A stretch of 64,000 nucleotides of DNA from Acanthosepion lycidas (GCA_963932145.1 OZ010595.1:92898617-92962616); one strand, 5' to 3'; shown: positions 10,276 through 21,339, counted from the stretch's first letter. The notes: generated by a model not told the origin, from the sequence alone. Made by a program: numbers and translations.

Positions 10276-10497
10276 GAGGAGGAGGCTTTCTCTTCCTCTA
10301 CCCCAGACAAGACTCTGCCCTTTGGCATAGCCTCATCTGGGTTCCTCTCTGCCCAAAGGCAGAGAGTTGAACCATATAGCTGAAAAGATTTCAACTAGAC
10401 TATATAGTCCATTGACTAACAGATACTTACAGGTAGTTACTACCTATAGTGTAGTTACACATGGGGGTAACAGGTTATTCCATTACATAATAAAGTA
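10276..10497 (-). mobile_element. LTR-like repeat, truncated copy
   Basis: Reverse complement of the 5' part of 62060-62575: shared CCCTTTGGCATAGCCTCAT, GGCAGAGAGTTGAA, TAGTTACTACCTATAGTG and a GGTTATTCCATTACA end. The 3' half with the AATAAA signal is missing. It lies exactly between the two S5 copies. Confidence 0.65.
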
Positions 10498-10529
10498 AAT
10501 TAAAAAATAGTTCAGAAAAAAAAAAAAAA

Positions 10530-10792
10530 ATAGTCAGTGAATAAGACTCAAAGATCATTACTTGTGGGTTCAATCTCCACTAATTGCAATATGGTGGATT
10601 CGTGGAGATTATCTTATGACATTATCCATTACCATGATATATTGCTATATTTGGTTTAGGTGTCTATTGGCATTGTGTAATGGTTAAAAGAAAATACTGT
10701 GTTGATAAATATAAAATAAATCATTATATCACATAGTATAATAATACAGAAGGATAAGGTGTAAAGTTGAAGTCCCAAGAATTTGAGTGTAA
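10530..10792 (+). mobile_element. tRNA-like SINE S5, copy 2
   Basis: Direct repeat of 10010-10272 with box-B-like GGGTTCAATCTCC and the same tail (GAAGGATAAG ... GTGTAAAAG). An A-run precedes it. Confidence 0.6.
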
Positions 10793-11185
10793 AAGTCCCG
10801 GTGCATATAAGAGATAGTGAGAGGGAAAGAAAGAGTCCAGGTGAAAATGAAGATATATGTATCTGTATGTATATGTACCAAATGCTGTAGTTGCTGTTTG
10901 ACAATGTTAGTGAAGGAAATTATGTCTGTTTTCAAACACATCAGCGGGCTACACAAAAAGGTGGTGAACGAAAGAGTGTATGCTATGTTTTTAAATGTAA
11001 CAGATGGCTAGCTGATCAAAGTCACTAACTAGTCATACAAATGTCATATTTGCTTTCTGGGTATGTTATGGTGACAGTAGCATGGACAAAATTTATTTAT
11101 CAATTCTCGTGTTGGTTGATTTTCTATCTGGTTATATACACATCTAGTGATCTGCTTCAATTCTCATTGATTTGCAGTCTTTTAT
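10793..11185. other. No gene recognised
   Basis: AT-rich. Short frames on both strands near 10656-11011 have no recognisable domain. Confidence 0.5.
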
Positions 11186-11425
11186 CCTGATAATGAAAGC
11201 ATTCTGACTGGTTGGTCCAACTATGGCTTTGTGACCAACCAATTCTTAATAGACATCTATTTTCAGAGATCATGAAATTTTGGTCTTTTTGCTCTTATTT
11301 GTTTATTTCTTTTCTTATATATTATTCATGAAAGCTTTCTGATTGGTTGGTCGAGGTATAGCTTTGTGGCATGGCAATCATGATTATCCATCTATTTTTA
11401 GAGATGGTGAAATTTTGTTCCCATT
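11186..11425. repeat. Imperfect tandem duplication, period about 137 bp
   Basis: ATGAAAGCATTCTGACTGG...GGTTGGTC...ATCTATTTTCAGAGATCATGAAATTTTG at 11190-11285 recurs as ATGAAAGCTTTCTGATTGG...GGTTGGTC...ATCTATTTTTAGAGATGGTGAAATTTTG at 11328-11420. Confidence 0.75.
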
Positions 11426-11734
11426 ATTATTCATTTCTCTATTACTACAAAGCTTTTTATATGCATTTATACTGAAACATATAAATACATTAATATAAAA
11501 TCACAATAACTCAGAATGATGGCAAAAATCTCTGATTTCTTCTTAAAATTGGAGCAGGTTTATAATGGAAAAATAATAACCGGTAGGTAAACAGTTCCCA
11601 ATTGACCTGTTGTCTTTTTTTTTTAGAATTTTTAGAGATTATGAATCCCCTAACCCATTAAGTTCATAGGGTCATCACAAGTAGAGGAACCATAACAGCA
11701 ATGGTGTGTCTAGGGTAAGGCATGTTTGAATTCA

Positions 11735-11890
11735 GAGTTTCCCTTTTCCTTGACTGGTTGCCAACCAAGTTTATAGGATCCAGTTTGTCTTGCTATTTCA
11801 CCCATAACTGAAGGAAGAAGAGATGGGTTCATGCCTTTCCCAAGGTTATTTGTACATCAGTGCATGTAACAAAACAAAATACCAAATATT
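11735..11890 (-). mobile_element. SINE S4 fragment
   Basis: Shares CCAGTTTGTCYTGCTATTT, CCATAACTG/CATAGCTG, and TTCATRCCTTTCCCAAGG with 59690-59905 and 26495-26740. The tRNA-like head, visible at 26.7 and 59.9 kb, is lost here. Confidence 0.65.
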
Positions 11891-12319
11891 TTTAGCACAG
11901 TTTAAACCCTTATTTTCATATTTGTTGTTTTTGAAATGAGATCCAGATAATTGACAGAGAACCTCTTTGGGGAGTGAGGAAATTTTAAAAAGGCAGCAAA
12001 GTGATTAATTTGGTTTAGAATGGATTTTGGCACAATGTTGATTTCTTTAATGCTTTAGGAATCTCTGCCAGATATAATTTGAAACCACCTGGGTACTTTA
12101 TGCATCTGGATATAGTATAAATTGGTTCAGTTGATATACTAATGACTATTTTCCATAAGGATTTTTGTTCCTCCTGGAAGGAAGAGGTTTCTATTCTTTC
12201 TTGTCTCACAGATTACATTTAACAAGATAACAGTAATATTAACTGTTTCCTTATTAGGAAACATTCAGCATTCATTGACTGAGCTGCCAGTGTCACTGTC
12301 AGCTGAAATTTATAAGAAT

Positions 12320-12490
12320 TATTATTCACCTTATACAAGGCCTAAGAGTAACTCAAGGTAGAGGGCTACTGAATGAGACAGTTGTATAGATGCAAAGGGT
12401 GGAAGTAAGATGTGCCTGTTATGAAGATATGCAAGTTGAAAAGGTTAAGATCATAGTGAAGCATCCTTTCACAAGTCTGTTCCAGAAAAT
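12320..12490 (-). pseudogene. LINE-C 3' end fragment
   Basis: Minus-strand match to the LINE-C terminal block: the complement of 'aagttgaaaaggttaagat' corresponds to LNLFN, and 'aagcatcctttcacaag' to the GCF(F/S) block. The flank 'taagagtaactcaaggtag' corresponds to the family's 'gagtggctct' 3' UTR. Confidence 0.65.
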
Positions 12491-12659
12491 AACAGTTCTA
12501 GGGAAGAAGCTTCCTCCTTACTAATGGAATACATAGGGAATGAGCATGAGTCAACCCTATGTACATGGCATGGCAAGTCTTTGTTATTAAGGCCTGGACT
12601 ACTGGAACTAAGGAATAGTGCTTGTCTAAACATTTGCCCTGCAAAGATGCATTCCAAGA

Positions 12660-13125
12660 GTTAGGCAGAGTTTTAAGAAACAGAAAAATTTTGTTACAAA
12701 AACAAAAAAAGAGTACTGAACAATTGTGATATCTGTCCCCCTGTATGGCAGCGAATCCTGGACAGTATCCTCAAAGATTCTGAAGAGTTTTAAGGCAACA
12801 GAAATGTGGTTCTACAAACATGTGAACAACAGAGAACTTTTAAAGAAAATGGAAACAAAAAGGAAACTTATACTTAACATCAGGAAGAGGCAGTTGAAAT
12901 TTCCAGTGAGGAAAGAGGGCTTGGAAAATCTGTTACACACAAGACAGTTTGAAAGTAAGAGAGACAAAGAAAAACAATGTATAACCTATTTAGTGAGCTT
13001 GAGAAAATGGATGAAACAATAGGGTTTAAAAGAAATAACAAAAAATTATTAAGAGCTCCAAAGTACAGGAAATACAGGATATTGTGGAGAGCCATGATTG
13101 CCTACATCCTGAAGGGACATGGAAC
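12660..13125 (+). pseudogene. LINE-A RT C-terminal fragment
   Basis: Translation gives SVPLYGSESWTVSSK, ATEMWFYKHVN, NRELLKKMETKRKLIL, IRKRQLKFPVRKEGLENL, TYLVSLRKWM, then 'atgattgcctacatcctgaagggacatgg', the standard LINE-A 3' end. A short deletion removes the usual LGHIM before RKEGLE. RT palm motifs are absent. Confidence 0.85.
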
Positions 13126-13289
13126 ATAAAAAAATAAGATGTTAATTTCACTTTCTGTGGTGATAATCACTACACATTGCATTTTAGAAAAAAAAATGAT
13201 TAATAAATGTAGTATACATAAAATGTCTTCTTTTTTTATAAGATTTGTCTGCAAAAACAATTGCTGTTAAAATATAATGGATTTAAGCT

Positions 13290-13365
13290 AATGTTTAGGA
13301 GAAAGACAAAAAGAGAAAATTTATTAAATGCTACAAAGGACAGGAAACTGTGGAAAGCCCTGAAT
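13290..13365 (+). pseudogene. LINE-A 3' fragment
   Basis: Encodes RRKTKRENLLNATKDRKLWK, equivalent to the last part of the LINE-A protein (compare 56930-56960). Confidence 0.6.
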
Positions 13366-13739
13366 ATTTCCACCTTGATGAGACACAGCAGACAGATGAA
13401 AAAGCTTTGTACCAAAGCTTTGTCTATATCTATTCTTGATGTGTTTCTTATGCCTACTTATTATTCGATCTTTGTGAATGTGGAATTGACAACATGCTCA
13501 GCTCAAAGATAATTACTTAAGCCTTCGATTGTTATCTCAAGCTTCATACATATGGCCTTGTGCCAGACTCTGAAATATGATGATTAAATATTTAGGGTAA
13601 TGGTCAACAAGTAAGTACTCTAGCAAACTGATGTTTGCTTCTTCCCTTCTATGTGCTGTATCTGTTCAGGATGTGAGTGAGATCCTCACTAGGTGCCCCA
13701 TTCATATGATCATGTACAAGATTGAAATAGGATTATTGT

Positions 13740-14310
13740 ATTTATTCCTCGTTTACCTTTTTCACTTTCATTCATTTATTCCAATTCCTTCTGATTGTTT
13801 CTACATCTCTTTTCATTCTTTATATTTTCTTCTTCGTCTTTTGTCAGTTATTCATTTTTCATTCACTCTTTTATTTATTCAATCTTTCTTTCATGACGGT
13901 TTTCTTATTCCTTCTTAATCACTCTTTTTTTTATTTTCTTTTTTCCCTTCAAATTGCCTATTGTTTCATTCTTTTTTTCTCTTGCTATTCCTTTTATTTT
14001 TTCTGTTTTTTTTTCAGTCTTCAGTTTTTCTCTCTCTTTTTTATATTTCTCTTTTTTCATCTCCTTCACAACAATTCCTTCTCTTTCTTCTCCCCTTTTA
14101 TCTTCTCCACCTCTTTCTCCCTTACCTTTTTCTTCACCTCTCTCTCCGCCTTTTTCTTACTCCCCACTTTCTTATTACTCTTGTTGTTGCTCTTCTTTCT
14201 TACCTTCTTCTACTTCTTGTTTGTCCTTTTCTTCCCATCTCTTTTGTCTTCTTTTTCACCCTTTCCCTTTCTTCTTCATCCCTACCCACCTTCTTTTTTG
14301 TTTTTCTTCA
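13740..14310 (+). repeat. Polypyrimidine tract, about 570 bp
   Basis: The plus strand is nearly all C and T in irregular TTC, TCTT and TTTTC units. Three long overlapping open frames (134-190 codons, almost only Phe/Leu/Ser/Pro) arise from the composition. No hydrophobic-segment pattern or domain argues for a protein. Confidence 0.85.
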
Positions 14311-14319
14311 GATTATATT

Positions 14320-15110
14320 TTTTCATGGATTACAAGAGATTTTCATTTCATACAACACAATATAATCCACTTGTTCCTTCATTTTTTTCTTATGTAAAAA
14401 AGAAAAAGACGCCTACAAAGTCATGGATTTTTATTTCATTCCTCCTGTCATTATTGCCTTTGTAAAGATTTTAAAGAAGGACATCTTGGGTTCAAGTACT
14501 GCAACAGACAGTCAATTTCCCTGACCTTATTTTTGCTTTAAATGACATTTGTGTGTACAACTGTTCCACAAGTTTTTGCCAAAGGAAAATCAACTTCACT
14601 GGATTAACACAGGGAACATCTTAATCCTCTCAAGCAAGTCAAAAATGTACAAGGACAAATCCCAAGGATCTGTCTGTCCCAAAATAATCCATTGAACAAT
14701 ATCAAGCTGACAAACAAAATGTGTGAGTGATGTCAAAACTATCTGTAATAAACTTCCATGTAAATGAATTTTGTTTTGTTTCTTCAATGTTCGTCTCACG
14801 TATTTTTTTCTTTGTAAAGTTTCTTTACGCATCATGGCAATTTAAAAATTTATTGTGATTTCTTTGTGTTCACTTGACTGGGCAGAAGATTGCCAGGCAA
14901 CAAGAAGTCAGATTACTTTTCAAAAATCAATTGTCAGGAACACAATTTAAATTGGTTCTACTGAGAAAGGATACGTCATAAAAGTTGAAATGTCTTACAT
15001 CCTCAAGTCCATGTATATATATTTCTAAAGAATTAATGGATTTATTTTTAATCTGACATTTTTATTACTACAAACATTATATCAAATACAAAATAACATT
15101 TGAAATAATA
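14320..15110. other. No gene recognised
   Basis: AT-rich DNA with one minus-strand frame of 79 codons at 14596-14835 that I do not recognise. Confidence 0.5.
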
Positions 15111-15111
15111 A

Positions 15112-15136
15112 ATATATATATATATATATATATATC
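15112..15136. repeat. (TA)n microsatellite
   Basis: Alternating TA directly before a SINE. Confidence 0.95.
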
Positions 15137-15147
15137 TTATTATATAT

Positions 15148-15285
15148 AGCACTGATCAAGTGTTTAGAACGTTTGCTTTTTGACCATGTGACTTATGTTC
15201 AAATCCCTACATGGTGAATTATTCAGAAAGGTGTTATTCTTGACATTATCAGTCTGAGGAGGCAATCTAAAAATGTAGTTTTGCA
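15148..15285 (+). mobile_element. tRNA-derived SINE S2, copy 1
   Basis: Box-B match GTTCAAATCCC preceded by TTTAGAACGTTTGCTTTTTGACCATG, and followed by a body (ATTATTCAGAAAGGTG) that reappears in reverse complement at 46430-46575. It butts onto the Penelope-like remnant. Confidence 0.75.
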
Positions 15286-15299
15286 TGTGAAATTGTGTG

Positions 15300-16035
15300 T
15301 GTGTGAACTCAATAGGATCATTGATACAGTACATAATGGAAAGAGCAAACAACAACAAACTGGCATTCTTGGATGTACTAATATCTTGAACAGAGCATGG
15401 GTTCAAGACATTTGTATACTGCAAGCCAACATTCACAAGAAATGGTCTGTATAAGCAGTACCCTACAGCATAAAAACTACCCTAGGTACATAGTAGTAGC
15501 TTTGACAAACTGCTATAGAATGATACAAAAAGAAAACAATGCTAAAAAATAGCTTTGATCTGCCTTCCCTATTTAAAGGGATTATCAGAAAAAATATAAT
15601 AGATCTGTGATTCATATAATATCGTGACAACTTTCAAAATTGGTTTGACTCTTTGTAGATACTATTTCTGAGTAAGATCCTACCACCATAGAATAGAACA
15701 TGACTAAGGACTGTGTCTACACAATCCCACATAGCTGTGGTAACAAATATAAAGGAGAAACAAGTTTTCCCCTTAAGATAAGACTGCAAGAACACTGTAA
15801 AACCATAGCACAAGGGGAAATAGAAAACTCAGGCATAGCTGACCATATATGGAGGGAAAAGGGAGATCACTGCTACTGTGGCATGAAGTTAAAATAACTG
15901 ACTGAAAAAATCACTGGAAAATATGAAAACCTAAGGAATTAGCACATATGCTAGGCAACAAAAATCTCCTAAGACAGCCAAGCATAGAAATGAATACAGT
16001 ATGGTATCCAGTAATATGAAATGCTAGAGAAAACG
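15300..16035 (+). pseudogene. Penelope-like element: RT C-terminus plus GIY-YIG endonuclease
   Basis: Translated with stops and frame changes: IMERANNNKLAFLDVLIS (about 15325-15385), VYCKPTFTRNGLY (15412-15450), SKILPP, then DCVYTIPHSCGNKYKGET (15703-15757) and IRLQEHCKTI, GIADHIW, and a terminal region near 'gaaatgaatacagtatgg'. NxLxFLDVL and VYxKPT are the C-terminal RT blocks of Penelope-like elements, and YxIPxxCGxxYxGET is their GIY-YIG endonuclease. The YxGET is YKGET where YIGET is common. The copy is 5'-truncated and dead. It supplies the only evidence here for this retroelement class. Confidence 0.85.
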
Positions 16036-16127
16036 ATAATAATAAAAATTGCAATATGAACTCTGGTAAAAATATGAATGAGATATTAATTTTATAAATC
16101 CCCAAAACTAATACACTGATGTCCTCA

Positions 16128-16205
16128 TGACACATGGCCCAGTGGAGAAAAGCGTTGGTTGAATCCAGTGAATTGAACCAGTGGTGAGTTTAATACCTGG
16201 CTACC
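16128..16205 (+). mobile_element. S1 SINE head
   Basis: tRNA-like head: GACACATGGCCCAGTGGA (box-A region), GCGTTGGTTGAATCCAGTG, and box B GAGTTTAATACCTGG. The body downstream is not clearly S1, so this may be a truncated or recombinant copy. Confidence 0.65.
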
Positions 16206-16284
16206 TGTAGCTATCAAAAAAATCATGACATTCCCAATGACTCTCTAATTTCAAATGTGGTCGACCTCTGAGTTGATCAATGTA

Positions 16285-16318
16285 TTATTATTATTAGTAG
16301 TAGTAGCAGTAGTATATG
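16285..16318. repeat. Trinucleotide microsatellite
   Basis: (ATT)n passing into (AGT)n. Confidence 0.9.
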
Positions 16319-16319
16319 A

Positions 16320-17215
16320 ATAGCTAGAAAGGTTGATACTTTAAAAATCAGAACTGCATGGCAATTTTACATCTCAAATGGTCATCAGAGATATAAATGT
16401 GAATGTTTATTATAATTATGTCCTGATGGAAAACAATGAAAATTTACAAACACTAATTTTCAGGGTGGGTTGCATCTGGCATGTCTAGACACACAGCTCA
16501 GCTGATTTCATTTGGTTCTTCAACACTTTTGGTTTTGCTTTCAAATAATTTTCTTTTGTTTTTAATCATTTTATCCCAAGCAGAAAGAAAAGGGTTATTG
16601 AGTGTGAAAGAATATTAAGAAGGGAGAACAATAAAAGAGAACATTGTGACAACAGAAAATTTATTAAGGTAAATTTTTGTACAAATATGAATAAAAATTT
16701 AGTGGTGGAGAATTCAGAAATCAGTGCACTTCTATACATTTTAAAAATTAGTAATTTATTTCAAAACTGCTTCAACAGATCATTACTCAAAGTGGTTAAT
16801 TATCTAGAATAAGATTTAGAAAAAGATTACATTCACCAACTCAAATTTATAGTTGGTTCACAGAACAAAGATTCATTTTAGTTTTACTAATGAATAAAGG
16901 AATAAAAGAAAGGCGATTAGTCTGTACAACACTACTAATCTTTAATAAATATTGGTTGAGCATAATATTATCTAATGTCACACTTACCAAGTAATTAATG
17001 GTGTTTAGCCTGCTTACTCCAAATTGGTGACCCCCCCACCTAACAAGTATCCTTTAGATTCACTTCTGGTTTAGGGAATTCCTGTATAAACTTGTTTTTC
17101 TTGTTGCAAGTTCACAAGTTCAAAATAAGTAGAAAATATTACAATGGATGGAATGTAATATCACATTTTCAAGACTGAATGTAGGTCATTATTGTTTTGA
17201 TTAAGATTTCTTGCC
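16320..17215. other. No gene recognised; weak LINE-B tail near 16560-16620
   Basis: AT-rich. The only match is a minus-strand LINE-B-like 3' end (AATCATTTTATCCCAAGC, TTGAGTGTGAAAGAAT) at about 16563-16615. Confidence 0.5.
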
Positions 17216-17220
17216 TTTTT

Positions 17221-17460
17221 ACATTATTTACATCAATCAGACTGTTGTCCTCATCTTTATTGCCATATTCAGGACACATAGTCCAGTGGATAAAAGCATT
17301 GGTTGAGCAAGCCAAAAAAGTGACTTGACCCAAAGCGTTGTGAGTTTAATATCTGGACTCAGCATTGGTGAACAAAATCTTGGAGAGTTCAGTTACTAAA
17401 GGGAATTAACGGAAACTGAGATATCCAGAAAAGGCATGGCATGCGGAATTAGAACAATCT
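17221..17460 (+). mobile_element. S1 SINE preceded by inverted S1 tail
   Basis: 17221-17271 is an inverted S1 tail (GACTGTTGTCCTCATCTT). From 17272 the sense SINE starts: GGACACATAGTCCAGTGGAT, GCATTGGTTGAGCAAGCC, box B GAGTTTAATATCTGG, and a body to 'cctccatggacta'. The 3' tail is missing. The arrangement is the same head-to-head design as at 24.1, 32.3 and 43.5 kb. Confidence 0.7.
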
Positions 17461-17461
17461 A

Positions 17462-17545
17462 CCTCCATGGACTAAAAAGGATAGGAAGTTGTGGAGAGTG
17501 ATGATCACCCATGTCCTGAAGTGACATGGCACATAAAAAAAGTAG
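17462..17545 (+). pseudogene. LINE-A 3' terminal fragment
   Basis: Encodes KRIGSCGE and ends 'gatcacccatgtcctgaagtgacatggcac' plus an A-run, the LINE-A 3' end. It abuts S1 DNA on the left. Confidence 0.65.
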
Positions 17546-17632
17546 GATCTTATTAGGTCATGTATATTCACAGAGAACTATGGGATAGTAGGGGGACAAA
17601 CATTGTAAAGATCTACAAAGAATAGGAAATTT

Positions 17633-17975
17633 ACACTATTTACATTGATTGGACTGTTGTCCTCATCTTTATTGTCATATTCACAACATTTTGGCTGTTG
17701 GGATTTCATTGTAAGTTCAATACCTGGCTACAGCAGAGGTGAACAAAATCTTGAAGAGTTGAGTTACTAAAAGGAATTAATTGAAACAGATATCCAGAAA
17801 AGGCATGGCACTTGGAATTAGAACAATCTACCTCCATGGACTAAATAAAGGCTTTGGTTCAAAATTCCAATGTACACCACCTGAAGAAGGCCAAAGCTTA
17901 CAGGTGAAAGGATAACAATGGTCCAAATGATATAAATAGTGTAAATAGTTATTCATCTCAGAAATATAGACATAT
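17633..17975 (+). mobile_element. S1 SINE with short inverted left arm
   Basis: 17633-17688 is an inverted S1 tail through the start of the hammerhead-like motif. The sense arm runs from box B (AAGTTCAATACCTGG) through the body to CCTGAAGAAGGCCAAAGC and the tail AAATAGTGTAAATAG. ATAGGAAA occurs on both sides (17618-17625 and about 17987-17994) and may be a target-site duplication. Confidence 0.65.
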
Positions 17976-18879
17976 TTTTTCATCATAGGAAAGATTGCAG
18001 TCCCCCTGTTGAAAATTATTCAACAATGACAGCCATTTATATCTACTCTTTGCATATGGCTACTCAGTACAAATATTCATTAGTGTTTGTTTTGCCTTAC
18101 TTTTTTTTTCCAAAACTGATACAGCATACAACAGCAGACATTCATTAAAATCTTCTACGTGTATGAGTTTAAACGTGACCATAAATTATAAACAACACAC
18201 AAAACCTGATAGAAAAAAATGTTAGACTGAAACTAAGTCTCATTGCTTACTTCAGCTTGAAGCTATTAGTTAGTTTGTTGTGGATTTCAATCAACCCACA
18301 ACAAAGAAAAAGGCAAGAAAGGTTTTTACATACAATAATATAAATTAATTTTATTTTCCTGTTTTTATAACTAAATTTTTCATGTGTACGAGTATTAAAT
18401 TTTTTACAGTCCTTGTTTGTAGCTGTTTTAAATGTGATTTCTTCTCTTGTATGTGTGAGAAAAAAAAGAGGCAACGGTCAAAGTGAGAAGGAAAGTGTGA
18501 GTATCATGTAGCTTGGTAAGGAAGTTTGGAAGTATCATAGAGCGAGGTGAGGAAGATGGCCGAATAAATAAGGGAATATCTTTGAAACTGCTGTCATAAA
18601 TTGAGGTCACATGTATCCATGTGTCTCCTTACTGCATGTGTCGGGCTAGGGACTTTGCTTAAATACTCTTCAAATGGATTATGAAGCATGTTTTTTTATT
18701 TCCAAATCACTAATTTATTAATCAGAATGCTTGAATCCTCTAACAGAGAAACCATTTTTTTGTCATTTGGCATTTGACTGTCTTGGTGTTTATTTCCATC
18801 TTTGCTCCAAAGATTTAATTGTTACCAAGTCACCAAAACAACTGAACTCATTACTCTAAATTTGTAACCCCATATAGCG
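17976..18879. other. No gene recognised
   Basis: AT-rich. Minus-strand frames of 60-75 codons (18247-18610) carry no recognised domain. Confidence 0.5.
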
Positions 18880-19236
18880 AAAAAAACGGCGAATTACCTC
18901 GTCAGACCAAGTGACAGTGTGTCATGTGTATCCTACAATGAAAAATGTGTCGAAAAAGAAAATTACTTACCAAAAAAAAATAAATAAATGTATTCCGCAT
19001 GACATGCTGAAGATGGAATATTTAAATTAGAACCAAGTCAGTTACAGGAGTCACTATAAAAGTATTTTGATATACTAAAATTGGGCTTCTTCTCCCAGTT
19101 GTCGACAAATGAAAAAAATGCTCGGCCGATAAAAGCAGTTGGTGTTCTTCAATCAAGAGAGAGGAATAAAATTTGTGTAGTTTGGCTACCGCGTTCGTTG
19201 CAGAGTGAGTTATTTTTTTTGACTGGTTACGTGCAT
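18880..19236 (+). other. CpG-bearing stretch with possible splice donor
   Basis: Several CpGs cluster here (gcgaaaaaaacggcg, ctcgtc, gtcgac, ctcggccg, ccgcgttcg), unlike the surrounding DNA, and the run ends in a donor-like AGA/GTGAGT at 19204-19211. It could be a promoter or first exon of an unseen transcript. No TATA box or coding region is clear. Confidence 0.25.
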
Positions 19237-19237
19237 T

Positions 19238-19627
19238 GTGATTTGTGAGATAGTACCTGTGAATCGAGATTTCGGCATTTCTTTCTGCCCCCAATATTTG
19301 AGTCTGAACTTACAGAGATTTGTTCTCTGCATGGTGGAAGTAGTCTGCGACAAATATTTCTTTTTTCAATCCCAGAATGCTTACACACCATCAAGTATTC
19401 TTTATATTCGATTTGTTTTTCAAACTCTTTCTGCAAATTTGAGAAGATTAGTTTTATTGCATGTTCAGAAAGAAGTTCAGGTTCAAAATATGAAGAATAC
19501 ATTAGGGTGTTTAGAAAATAATGACATTTACAAAAAAGAACAAAATCTGGAGTTTCAATCAAGACCTTTTTCAATAAAAGATGTTTTTAAAAGATTAAAA
19601 TCTGAAGGGGTTGGTCTTCTAGACTAA
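19238..19627 (+). CDS. Unrecognised 129-codon open frame
   Basis: The frame runs from ATG 19238 (a second ATG is at 19331, MVEVVCDKYF) to a TAG-type end at 19627. The C-terminal part is the most protein-like (SIKDVFKRLKSEGVGLLD). I recognise no domain, signal peptide or membrane segment. An overlapping 115-codon frame on the other strand (19227-19574) weakens the case. It lies just after the CpG-bearing stretch and before a LINE-C 3' end, so it may be part of an unidentified element or a small gene. Confidence 0.25.
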   Translation: MICEIVPVNRDFGISFCPQYLSLNLQRFVLCMVEVVCDKYFFFQSQNAYTPSSILYIRFVFQTLSANLRRLVLLHVQKEVQVQNMKNTLGCLENNDIYKKEQNLEFQSRPFSIKDVFKRLKSEGVGLLD

Positions 19628-19724
19628 AACTTACCAGAAAACTAACAGTCACCGTCGTGAAACTTGCTCAAACATTGCTAGCATTTATACTTACACATTC
19701 TGTTCACTTTCAATTGGTGATATG

Positions 19725-19930
19725 GAATTTCTACTGGAACAGGTTCTTCCTATGAACTGCTACTTTATGGATCCAACTCCCAAGAGGATGCTTCCCCAAT
19801 CACAATAATCTCAACCTGTTCAACCCTAGGCTTAACCATTATCTTTCCCACATATTCCCATAAACTGTGAATTACTCTGTAACTCTCTACATTGAGTGGC
19901 TCTTGTATAGGGTTAAAATAAAAAATTGCT
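19725..19930 (+). pseudogene. LINE-C 3' end fragment
   Basis: Encodes RFFL, TATLWIQLPRGCFPN and NLNLFNPRLNHYLSHIFP, then 'tacattgagtggctcttg', the LINE-C C-terminus and 3' UTR. Confidence 0.8.
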
Positions 19931-19934
19931 CATT

Positions 19935-20695
19935 GGTACACAACACAAATATTTGTGGTGCATTATTGATTCTTTGTGTCTCCTGCTTATCTTCTCCATG
20001 CCCACAAGCATCGTTGACACTCTTGAACCCAGGTGTTGGTTCATTACCAGTTTTATGGAACTGATATAGCAGGAAATGTCAAACATTTATTAAAGTATTT
20101 TAATTCTTTGGAATTAAATATTTCCAACATCTAAAAATAAATCACACAGCCTGAGAGAAAAAAAATATTAAACTAAATTTCAATCTTTTCATTTATAATT
20201 TAATCTGGATTTTGAAATGGCTGATTCCGATGCAAAGTTATCATTGTTATTTAAAATTTAAAACATCACTGGAGAACCAAGTTGAATTATATTGTAGTGG
20301 TGTCTGGCACAAGGCCAAGTCGGGTAGGGAAATTTTGTTGCGCTAATCTTCAAAGTGAGAAGAACCTGCCTACTTTGAAAATCAGCATTCATTTAGCAGA
20401 GCTTGAAATCTAACCACTCTTATAAGGTTAAGAATATGAAATTAGACAGCCTGATTTGTTGTTATCAGAAGAGAAATGATAAAAATATCCTATCAATCTA
20501 TGTATATAGTTATAAAAAAGATAAGTGTAAAGCCAGAAATACTGTCATTCAGTTATCCAAATGACAAGTGGATCAAACAAGTACAAAAAAGGTTTGTCTA
20601 CGAAGCTCTGAGTTTGGTGTGTTGAATATAATATCAATCATCTACGTGACAAATTTCATATTTTTATTAATCCTATCTAGCTATCTATATTATAT
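19935..20695. other. No gene recognised
   Basis: AT-rich. A small fragment 'tctggcacaaggccaagtcggg' at about 20307-20330 resembles the inverted 3' part of the SINE at 48.6 kb. Confidence 0.5.
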
Positions 20696-20699
20696 GTAT

Positions 20700-21290
20700 T
20701 TTAATCATTTCCTCTCTAACAAGGCAATAAAGTCACTCGAATACAAGTAGTTACTGAGTGTTAGAGGGAATACGACAAAAAATATGAGATTTTATATGAA
20801 ATATGAGAACAATAAAAAAAATAAGAATTAAAAAAACAATAACTAACAACTGACATTGCATTTAAATTTTTGAAGAACAAAGTTGACTATAAAGTAAAAA
20901 GCTGAAAGTGATTTCCACAAGCGAGAAGTGCAACTGGTAGCATAGAACTTATAGTTACATCAAGCCATTTCATCTGTAAAATGATGAGACCTTACTGCCA
21001 ATCTAGTACTGCACTTTAATTCATAAAGTCTAGGTAACATTGAGGAAAGTTCATCAAAACAATTACCATGAAAGTATTTATAGAAAAGGCACAGGGAAGC
21101 TATGTTACAGCAGTGGGAAAGTGACTGAAGCTGAAAATTTTGGGGATTTTATCAATAATCTCTAAATACAAGCACCACACAAGATGTGGCAACAATATCC
21201 AAAGCAAGGAATGGTAGTATTATAAATATGTAAGAAAGATTCTGGTGAGGAAAATTGTTTAGTATCATACAGTATAAATATGAAGATCCA
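20700..21290 (-). pseudogene. LINE-B C-terminal region
   Basis: Read on the minus strand, this gives the LINE-B order: ATSGVVL (about 21180), an IIDKIPKIF-like block (21140), HCCNIASLCLFYKYFHGNCF (21105-21050), DELSSML, then ATSRTSRLWKSLSAF (20935-20900), ending with the inverted LINE-B tail (ACTCAGTAACTACTTG, GACTTTATTGCC) at 20705-20765. It is frameshifted and dead. Confidence 0.7.
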
Positions 21291-21339
21291 TTTAGGTGAA
21301 ACTTAGGTAGATTGTTCCTGGCTCTTTAGGATTTATTTT

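Noticed and set aside
13893..14465. 190-codon plus-strand frame, longest in the window
   Set aside because: It is composed almost only of Phe, Leu, Ser and Pro from a polypyrimidine tract. Three overlapping frames are all open, so openness is a composition effect.
17462..17545. Host exon at the S1 junction
   Set aside because: It matches the LINE-A 3' end (ATGTCCTGAAG..GACATGGCAC) found at several other sites.
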